Source of the DNA: Kiritimatiellia bacterium
GTDB taxonomy: Bacteria; Verrucomicrobiota; Kiritimatiellia; SLAD01
Length of the DNA: 7,266 bases
Direction of reading: 5' to 3'
NCBI GenBank assembly: GCA_007127595.1
Contig: SKZA01000322.1
Location: 1-7,266 of the forward strand
Position 1 is the first letter of the stretch, and each line of letters starts with the position of its first letter. The notes beneath the pieces were generated by a model. The model was not told the DNA's origin. It did no database searches and saw only the letters and a program-made list of their open reading frames with translations. The translations under genes were made by a program, and so were the position numbers. Of the stretch, positions 1-5,016 are shown one piece after another.

Positions 1-932
1 CGCGCCTGCGCCAACTTCAGCAACGCGCCTTCGCTCACATCCAGCGGCGTCGTCTCGCGCACCCCTTCAAACCAGTCTCCAATACGGCGCTGTTCGCGCT
101 CGGGCAGGTCGGCGAACAACAGCGCCTCGCCGCCCGGATCGGTCATGACGACACCGGCCCGCGTGCCCGCCGTGTCACGAAAGAGCGTGACCGGTCCCGC
201 CCGCACGAATTGACCGTCAATCGCTTGCCCCCGCTCGTCCAGCGCATAGCCCGAAAACGTGCGACTCGCGATATCGTCCGTCATCACCGCGCGCAGCAAG
301 TCCAGCGTCGGGGCCAGCGCCGTCAGCGAAGTACCCGTCCCCTCATCCTCCAGAATGGCGTCGTCAATCTGCTTCAGGATTTTCTGATGGCGTTGCAACT
401 GTGCGGCGGACATACGTGTCTCCGCCGCGCGGCGGAATTCGGTCAACATGGCGAGAATTGCGCGGTGTTCCGCGTCCGTCGTTTCGGCCTGACGCCGCGT
501 TGCGGCGCGTTCCGCTTCCCGCTGCGTGGCGGCGCGCTGTACGTGGCGCCATTGCGCCCGCAAATCGCGAACTTCGAGCTGCAACGCCTCCAATTCTTTG
601 GTCCGTTCAACGCGTTCGCGGGCGATCTGCTCACGCTGTTCGGCCAATTCCGCGCGCGCGGCCTCCAGATCCGCCGCCGCCTGTTCACGCGCCTGCTCGA
701 CATTCGCTTCAGCCGTCCCGGCCAGCAAGAATACCGCCAACACCAGTTTTCCAATCGTTGGAACGGTTCGGGACCCGTTTTTCCAATCGTTGGGAAAAAA
801 TGGGCCAATTTTTCCAATCATTGGAAAATAATTCGGCGATTTTTCCAATCGTTGGAAGAAAATGGATGCCAGTTTTCCAATCGTTGGAAGAAAAGCAGCC
901 CCGGTTTTCCAATCATTGGAAAACGCGTTCAT
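1..932 (-). CDS. TtpC-type extended ExbB/TolQ-family protein, 3' end outside window
   Basis: The frame is open for 310 codons from ATG at 932 to the window edge. The start is well supported: GAGGAG (938-943) lies 5 nt upstream, and the ATG overlaps the stop of the DUF3450 gene as ATGA (929-932). Residues 4-62 are encoded by the palindrome array. Residues 63-76 (LVLAVFLLAGTAEA) look like the hydrophobic core and cleavage site of a signal peptide. Residues 77 to about 190 are an Ala/Arg/Glu-rich coiled coil. Residues 215-300 form a small globular part (SGYALDERGQAIDGQFV, AGPVTLF, AGVVMTDPGGEALLF). Known family: extended ExbB-like proteins such as Vibrio TtpC, encoded next to DUF3450 and upstream of exbB2-exbD2-tonB2. 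They help couple proton-motive force to TonB-dependent uptake at the inner membrane. The membrane-channel half would lie beyond base 1, so the assignment rests on the N-terminal half and the neighbour. Confidence 0.82.
   Translation of the reverse strand, partial: MNAFSNDWKTGAAFLPTIGKLASIFFQRLEKSPNYFPMIGKIGPFFPNDWKNGSRTVPTIGKLVLAVFLLAGTAEANVEQAREQAAADLEAARAELAEQREQIARERVERTKELEALQLEVRDLRAQWRHVQRAATQREAERAATRRQAETTDAEHRAILAMLTEFRRAAETRMSAAQLQRHQKILKQIDDAILEDEGTGTSLTALAPTLDLLRAVMTDDIASRTFSGYALDERGQAIDGQFVRAGPVTLFRDTAGTRAGVVMTDPGGEALLFADLPEREQRRIGDWFEGVRETTPLDVSEGALLKLAQA
747..923. repeat. Array of six short palindromes, 31-32 bp period, inside a coding region
   Basis: Six copies of TTTTCCAATCRTTGGAAAA lie at 747-763, 778-800, 809-828, 840-862, 873-894 and 905-923. 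The CCAAT cores begin at 751, 783, 814, 845, 877 and 909, giving steps of 32, 31, 31, 32 and 32. Copies 809-828 and 905-923 have perfect arms. The others have a TCG centre; 778-800, 840-862 and 873-894 carry one extra G in the right arm, and 747-763 has a shortened A run. Each unit can fold as an 8-bp stem with a 3-nt loop. The spacers (8-14 bp) are unrelated to each other, so only the palindrome is conserved. The unit has no stop codon in any of six frames. On the minus strand it is read here as FSNDWK, LPTIGK, FQRLEK, FPMIGK, FPNDWK and VPTIGK. Confidence 0.95.
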
Positions 933-1675
933 GGTTGCTCCTCTCCCACAATTACGAGGGGTAGATTCAGCCAACGCGGCGGTTGTTCGCCTTCGACGAT
1001 TCGGACGGCCTGACGCAGCGCACCCGCCCATGCGGGGTTCCATGTCCATATCCAGTCTTCTCCATTCCAGACGCCGTGCCCGGCAATACGGTCGTCGCGC
1101 GACACCGCATACGCCTGTGCGAGGCCGAGATAGATCACATCCATCTGCAATCGACCGTCAGCGGGCGTATCGATCAGTTGGCGGTGGGAATGAATGGCCT
1201 GGTCGAGTCGATGCATATCGGCGGCGAGTGCAAGGGTATTACGCAGACGATCCGTGAAGGTGCGGGCGGGCCCCGCCGGGTTAAGTTCAGCGCGCAATGC
1301 GTCCGGGACACGTTTATGAACATCCGGCAATTGGCGATCCATGCGGTCCAATGCGCGGGCTGCATCGCGTATGGCCGCTTCCTGTCGCGTGCGGCGTTGT
1401 TCGAGGGCGACCCATTCCTCGCTCTCCTCGTCAGCCACCACTTCGGTTTCGGTTATTCGGGTTTTCAGCAGTTCCCGCTCGCGCTTGAGCAACTGGATCC
1501 GATTCCGCAAGGCCTCCTGTTGCGCTTCCCATTCGATGCGTTCGCGGTGCATTTCCGAACGCACTCGTACGAGTTGATCTACGTCATGCAGCAGCCCACC
1601 GGTATCGGCATGAAGACAGGCCACAGACAAGCAGAAGACGCAATACAGCGTTATGATTTGTTTCGAAAACCCCAT
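929..1675 (-). CDS. DUF3450 family secreted coiled-coil protein (TonB2-type system)
   Basis: A 248-residue protein. Residues 1-23 are a signal peptide (hydrophobic ITLYCVFCLSVACLHA, cleavage likely before DTGG). Residues 28 to about 120 are a long charged coiled coil (LLHDVDQLVRVRSEM through LKRERELLKTRI). The C-terminal part carries the features I associate with DUF3450: FTDRLRNTLALAADMHRLDQ, GRLQMDVIYLGLAQAYAVS and WNPAWAGALRQAVRI. The family is periplasmic and its role is not settled; it commonly precedes the TtpC-exbB-exbD-tonB gene set, as seen here. The start at 1675 has AAGGA at 1682-1686 with a 6-nt gap and lies just downstream of the promoter at 1696-1723. The stop TGA (929-931) overlaps the next ATG, so the two genes are probably translationally coupled. 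Confidence 0.88.
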   Translation of the reverse strand: MGFSKQIITLYCVFCLSVACLHADTGGLLHDVDQLVRVRSEMHRERIEWEAQQEALRNRIQLLKRERELLKTRITETEVVADEESEEWVALEQRRTRQEAAIRDAARALDRMDRQLPDVHKRVPDALRAELNPAGPARTFTDRLRNTLALAADMHRLDQAIHSHRQLIDTPADGRLQMDVIYLGLAQAYAVSRDDRIAGHGVWNGEDWIWTWNPAWAGALRQAVRIVEGEQPPRWLNLPLVIVGEEQP

Positions 1676-1686
1676 CAGAAATCCTT

Positions 1687-1728
1687 GATGCTTGCACTAT
1701 AAATCCAATGTTTGGCATGTCAAGCATC
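1687..1728. promoter_or_regulatory. 8-bp inverted repeat enclosing the DUF3450 promoter
   Basis: GATGCTTG (1687-1694) and CAAGCATC (1721-1728) are exact inverted complements with centres 34 bp apart. One arm overlaps the -35 box and the other covers the expected transcription start just below the -10 box. This suits a pair of operator half-sites, although the wide spacing is more than usual for one dimer. No regulator gene is adjacent. The inverted repeat is directly visible; its function is inferred. Confidence 0.45.
1696..1723 (-). promoter_or_regulatory. Sigma70-type promoter for the DUF3450-TtpC operon
   Basis: Read on the minus strand: -35 TTGACA (1723-1718, 6/6 consensus), a 16-bp spacer, and -10 TATAGT (1701-1696, 5/6). 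Transcription should begin near 1689-1690, giving a leader of about 14 nt that still contains the AAGGA Shine-Dalgarno at 1682-1686. This is the best promoter match in the window and lies in the 92-bp gap below the AsmA-like gene. Confidence 0.75.
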
Positions 1729-1767
1729 TAGGCGATATCAACCAATGGCTGATTTTTTGCGTGCGGC

Positions 1768-2745
1768 TTATTCCTCTTTTTCCTTGTCCTTATCGCGGCT
1801 GCGGAGGCCGCCAAGTGCGCCGGATAGGCGGTCGGCGCCGCTGCGGATCTTTTCTTCAGCTTTTTCAGACGCGTCGTCGAGCAGCTTCGTGTCAGGGATC
1901 TCTACGGGAGGAGGAACGGAATCCTTATCTTCGTCGTCTTCGTCCCTGTCCCTCCCCAATCGGTCCCGCACGCCCCGTGCGCGTTCGCCCACGGCGTCGG
2001 TCACACCGCGCACGCCTTCGGTGGCGAAGTCTGTGATCGCGCCGGCGCCTTCCAGCGCAGATTTCAGCCCATCTCCCAGCAGGTCTCCCGCGCCGGCCAC
2101 GGCATTGCCGACGGCGCCGACAATGGCTTTCATGACTTCCGTAGTGATCTGGGTAAGACTTTGATCTTCGCCCCCCAGGTCGTTGAGCGTGATGGTGGAC
2201 AGCTGCACGGGCACCACGCGTCCGCGCATGGCGGTAGCGCTGACTTGCGCGCGGGCATCAGCGAGAATGAGTTCCTTGATGACGACGTTCTTGCCCGGCT
2301 CGACTTCCTCCGGTGCCTCTTCACGCTTCTCCTTCGGCGCATCGGGGTCGCTCGCCGCCTCCAACTGCTCCAGCAATGTACCCAGGTTGGTCCGTCGCGC
2401 GCCGACCTCGTACGTGATCTGCGGTGCATCGATGAGGATACGGTTGATGACGATCGTGTCGGTGAACAGCGATCTGACATCGAGATCGATTTCGAGTTGT
2501 CCCATCTCAAAGAGGCTATCGGCATGAAAGCCTTCCGGGTTACCGACAAACATGCCCGAGAGGCTGACATGGCCGCGCAAAGGGAAGAAGCGCGCCTCCT
2601 CCAATCTCACATCCACGCCCAAGACCTGCGGGCCGACCCGGTTCACACCTTCCTTGATGACGTTTCCACCCCAAAAGATAAGCGTGACAACCGCGATTCC
2701 GATGACAACAACCAACGTAACGATCAGCCATTTTACGAATTTCAT
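1768..2745 (-). CDS. AsmA-like membrane-anchored periplasmic protein
   Basis: A 325-residue protein. Residues 5-27 (WLIVTLVVVIGIAVVTLIFWGG) form one N-terminal transmembrane anchor. About 35-205 resembles the start of AsmA/DUF748-type proteins: VDVRLEEARFFPLRGHVSLSG, NPEGFHADSLFEMGQLEIDLDV, and INRILIDAPQITYE followed by NLGTLLEQL. That pattern of beta-strands is typical of periplasmic proteins linked to envelope lipid transport and outer-membrane assembly. A Lys/Glu/Pro-rich linker sits near 132-150. Residues 207-265 are Gly/Ala-rich amphipathic helices, and from 265 to the end the chain is highly charged, ending in DKDKEKEE. It is much shorter than classical AsmA (about 600 residues). A distant GGAGA (around 2756-2760, about 11 nt upstream) is the only Shine-Dalgarno-like sequence. 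Exact function unknown. Confidence 0.75.
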   Translation of the reverse strand: MKFVKWLIVTLVVVIGIAVVTLIFWGGNVIKEGVNRVGPQVLGVDVRLEEARFFPLRGHVSLSGMFVGNPEGFHADSLFEMGQLEIDLDVRSLFTDTIVINRILIDAPQITYEVGARRTNLGTLLEQLEAASDPDAPKEKREEAPEEVEPGKNVVIKELILADARAQVSATAMRGRVVPVQLSTITLNDLGGEDQSLTQITTEVMKAIVGAVGNAVAGAGDLLGDGLKSALEGAGAITDFATEGVRGVTDAVGERARGVRDRLGRDRDEDDEDKDSVPPPVEIPDTKLLDDASEKAEEKIRSGADRLSGALGGLRSRDKDKEKEE

Positions 2746-2857
2746 GTCTTTATATTCTCCGTACGGTCATAGGATTACGTCTCCCCGCCCCAACGAACCT
2801 AATGGAGACACACTATGCCGTCCACCCCCTGTCGGGACAAGTCTGAAAATAAAGCTA

Positions 2858-2886
2858 TCGACAATCCCCTCAGATCTCTTTACTGT
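2858..2886 (+). promoter_or_regulatory. Possible promoter of the PaaX-like gene, overlapped by its operator
   Basis: TCGACA (2858-2863, 5/6 to the -35 consensus), a 17-bp spacer and TACTGT (2881-2886, only 3/6 to the -10 consensus). The -10 would be the outer arm of the 42-bp dyad, so regulator binding there would block RNA polymerase. The poor -10 keeps this tentative. Confidence 0.3.
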
Positions 2887-2922
2887 CATCTTTATTCACG
2901 ATCGTGAATTTGAACGACAGTA
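2881..2922. promoter_or_regulatory. 42-bp dyad operator, copy 1, upstream of the PaaX-like gene
   Basis: Outer arms TACTGTC (2881-2887) and GACAGTA (2916-2922) flank a 16-bp perfect palindrome ATTCACGATCGTGAAT (2894-2909). Overall the two 21-bp halves match at 16 of 21 positions. A second copy at 3761-3802 is 37/42 identical. The two symmetric sets of contacts, outer arms and inner core, about 14 bp apart, suit cooperative binding of a dimer or tetramer. The natural ligand would be the PaaX-like protein encoded immediately downstream. Confidence 0.8.
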
Positions 2923-2943
2923 ATGAAGGATGGGAGGGAACAC

Positions 2944-3744
2944 GTGGGCACACTTCATCACCCCCATTTTTCAGCTACTGTGTTTCGCAGGCGCGCGGTT
3001 GAACAAATGTTGGACCTGCTGGTTGGCGGACTGGAAATGTCGACTCAGGGCGCCCACTTCCTATCCCGCTCCTGCTATACAAGCAACGCCGCCTATTACT
3101 CCGCCCTCCGTCGCCTTGAGAAGAAGGGGCTGATCGTTCGATATCACGGGAAACGACGTGAGCGGGTTATCGCGTTAACACCCCAGGGCAAGTCTGCCAC
3201 CAGCATTGTGTGCCGAAAGAAGGAACCTTGGCCCCGGAAATGGAACGGGATTTGGTATCTGCTTACGTATGATGTGCCGGAAGCGAACCGCTCATACCGT
3301 GACACCCTGCGCCATTTCCTTAAAAGGATGCGAATGGGCGGCCTTCAGAAGAGCCTATGGATCAGTCCGAAGGATATCCGACCCGAATACGATGACTTGT
3401 CGGAAGCCATAAACGTAGATTTACATTCGTTTCTCTTTGAAACGAGAAGTGTACTCGGCCGCCCGGCATCGGAGATCGTTTATCGCGCATGGAATTGGAA
3501 CCGACTGAACGTGGGACAGGAGTGGTACATTACAACATGCAACAAGAAGCTTGAACAACTTCGTTCGGACCTACTTTCGCAGGAGGAGTTGTGCACGCTG
3601 GCAAGAGAGGAGCTGGCACTTTATACTGCGTGTATGCATGATGACCCGCTATTGCCACGCCCACTCTGGCCATCTGACTATAGAGGGTATCGAGCATGGC
3701 AATTGCATCGCCGATTTGTCGCCGAACTCTCGCACAAAATGTAA
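2944..3744 (+). CDS. PaaX-family transcriptional regulator with Cas2-like domain
   Basis: About 266 residues from GTG 2944. An in-frame ATG at 2923 would add 7 residues, but it abuts the operator and has no Shine-Dalgarno, whereas GGGAGGG (2932-2938) lies 5 nt before the GTG. Residues about 8-70 are a winged helix (MSTQGAHFLS, AAYYSALRRLEKKGLIVRY, RERVIALTPQGK). Residues about 78-165 match the Cas2-like middle domain of PaaX (WNGIWYLLTYDVPEANRSYRDTL, MGGLQKSLWISP). The rest is a helical C-terminal domain. Known PaaX is a repressor released by phenylacetyl-CoA; none of that pathway is visible here. Flanking identical dyads at 2881 and 3761 suggest it represses itself and the downstream glycosyltransferase genes. 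Base composition appears less GC-rich than its neighbours by eye, a possible hint of transfer. The effector is unknown. Confidence 0.8.
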   Translation: MGTLHHPHFSATVFRRRAVEQMLDLLVGGLEMSTQGAHFLSRSCYTSNAAYYSALRRLEKKGLIVRYHGKRRERVIALTPQGKSATSIVCRKKEPWPRKWNGIWYLLTYDVPEANRSYRDTLRHFLKRMRMGGLQKSLWISPKDIRPEYDDLSEAINVDLHSFLFETRSVLGRPASEIVYRAWNWNRLNVGQEWYITTCNKKLEQLRSDLLSQEELCTLAREELALYTACMHDDPLLPRPLWPSDYRGYRAWQLHRRFVAELSHKM

Positions 3745-3760
3745 CCTCCCGCCCATGCCT

Positions 3761-3802
3761 TACTGTCATTTTTATTCACGATCGTGACTTTGTATGACAG
3801 TT
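3761..3802. promoter_or_regulatory. 42-bp dyad operator, copy 2, upstream of the glycosyltransferase operon
   Basis: Arms TACTGTC (3761-3767) and GACAGTT (3796-3802) surround the palindrome TCACGATCGTGA (3776-3787). It differs from copy 1 at only five positions (10, 28, 33, 35 and 42 of the unit), and the symmetry-defining bases are kept. It lies 16 bp after the regulator stop codon and just before the ribosome-binding site of the first glycosyltransferase. It therefore probably acts on a separate promoter for that operon, or as a second operator on a shared transcript. Confidence 0.8.
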
Positions 3803-3819
3803 CAAGTAGTGGGAGAAAG

Positions 3820-5016
3820 ATGCTGTTCGTATCCGCGCGTTGCTTTCCGTGCGCGCTTTTGCGAAGCTTTCGCCGTTATTTCCAGAAGGAAGCAAGCACT
3901 CTGAAAGTATGCATCGACATTCAGGCGGCCATCGCACAGCGGGCGGGCGTGGGTCGCTATACAAAATCGCTCGTGGAACATCTGGGCCCGTTGGCGGGCC
4001 CGGATCAACTGACGCTGTTCTACTTCGACTTCAAGCGACGCGGCGTGCCGTTTCACGTACCGAACGCGTCCGAACGCGCCGTGACCTGGTGCCCGGGACG
4101 AATCGTTCAGAAGGCATGGAAAACCATCGACTGGCCCGCGTTCGATTGGTTTGCCGGCTCGGCGGACGTCTATCACTTCCCCAATTTTATTATCCCGCCC
4201 TTGCGCCGGGGCCGGACCGTCGTCACCATTCACGATGTCTCGTTCATGCGCTTCCCGGACGCGGCGGAACCGAAGAACCTGCAATACTTGAACGGTCAAA
4301 TTCGGAAGACGATCGAGCGGGCGGACCTGATCTTGACCGACTCACAATTCTCGGCGGACGAAATGACGGAACTGCTCAATGTGGCTCCCGACCGGGTCAA
4401 AGCCGTGCACCTCGGGCTTACCCCCAATATGGGCGCATCGGATTCAGACGCCGTTGAAGCCATGCGCGGAGCGTTGAAACTGGATGCGCCGTATCTCTTG
4501 TTTGTCGGCACCTTGGAACCACGGAAGAACATCCCTTTTCTCATCGAATGCTTCGAGCAGATGGAATCCTTCGACGGCGATTTGGTGATTGCAGGCATGC
4601 GCGGGTGGAAGGTGGAACCAATCCTGAAACGCATGGATGCGTCCCGCGAGCGAGCCCGTATCCGCTATCTCGAGTACGTGGACGAACAGTGGCTGCCCGC
4701 GCTCTATGCCGGGGCGAAACTCTTCATGTTCCCCTCACTTTATGAGGGGTTCGGTTTCCCGCCCTTGGAAGCCATGCGCTGCGGGACGCCGGTACTCTCC
4801 TCGCGCGCGGGTTCACTGCCGGAAGTGTTGGGCGACGCCGCGGCCTACGTCGATTCATACGATGCCGAGGAATGGGCCGGAGCCGCCACGTCGCTGCTGG
4901 CCGATTCCGGGCAGCGCGCGAAACGGGTCGAGACCGGACAGGCCCAGGCCGCCCGCTATCAATGGGAGGAGACGGCTCGTGAGACATGGGGCTTATACCG
5001 AGAGGTGGCCTCATGA
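3820..5016 (+). CDS. Glycosyltransferase, GT4-type (GT-B fold)
   Basis: 398 residues from ATG 3820, which has GGGAG at 3811-3815. The conserved fold begins only at residue 28 (LKVCIDIQAAIAQRAGVGRY), so a CTG start at 3901 with AAGGAAG at 3886-3892 is a real alternative (371 residues). A GTG at 3784 lies inside the operator and is unlikely. The N-terminal acceptor domain contains GVGRY (43-47) and TIHDVSF (136-142). The C-terminal nucleotide-sugar domain contains FVGTLEPRKN (228-237), with the Arg-Lys pair expected to contact the donor phosphates, and the E-x7-E motif YEGFGFPPLE (E309, E317). These are hallmarks of retaining GT4 enzymes that add sugars to surface polysaccharide or LPS-type glycans at the cytoplasmic face of the membrane. 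Donor and acceptor cannot be read from sequence. It overlaps the next gene by ATGA. Confidence 0.9.
   Translation: MLFVSARCFPCALLRSFRRYFQKEASTLKVCIDIQAAIAQRAGVGRYTKSLVEHLGPLAGPDQLTLFYFDFKRRGVPFHVPNASERAVTWCPGRIVQKAWKTIDWPAFDWFAGSADVYHFPNFIIPPLRRGRTVVTIHDVSFMRFPDAAEPKNLQYLNGQIRKTIERADLILTDSQFSADEMTELLNVAPDRVKAVHLGLTPNMGASDSDAVEAMRGALKLDAPYLLFVGTLEPRKNIPFLIECFEQMESFDGDLVIAGMRGWKVEPILKRMDASRERARIRYLEYVDEQWLPALYAGAKLFMFPSLYEGFGFPPLEAMRCGTPVLSSRAGSLPEVLGDAAAYVDSYDAEEWAGAATSLLADSGQRAKRVETGQAQAARYQWEETARETWGLYREVAS

Noticed and set aside
747..923. CRISPR array
   Set aside because: Repeats are only about 19 bp and spacers 8-14 bp, and the array lies inside an open, expressed-looking reading frame; no cas genes are nearby. 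The Cas2-like fold of the PaaX protein is normal for that regulator family.
747..923. Iteron-type replication origin
   Set aside because: The regular spacing resembles iterons, but there is no Rep gene, DnaA box or AT-rich melting region, and the array is within a chromosomal-type operon.
210..1702. Long plus-strand open frames opposite the DUF3450 and TtpC genes
   Set aside because: They are antisense to well-supported genes, lack ribosome-binding sites and show low-complexity Arg/Pro-rich products typical of GC-rich shadows.
2161..2772. Plus-strand 203-codon open frame opposite the AsmA-like gene
   Set aside because: The opposite strand has a membrane anchor, recognisable domain pattern and sensible start; this frame has none of these.
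2802..2846. 14-codon leader peptide (METHYAVHPLSGQV) upstream of the regulator
   Set aside because: No ribosome-binding site and no attenuator-like hairpins follow it; a chance ORF of this size is expected.
2881..3802. Mobile cassette bounded by direct repeats
   Set aside because: Each repeat is itself a dyad located exactly where an operator should be, and the enclosed gene is a regulator, not a transposase or integrase; no target-site duplication is visible.
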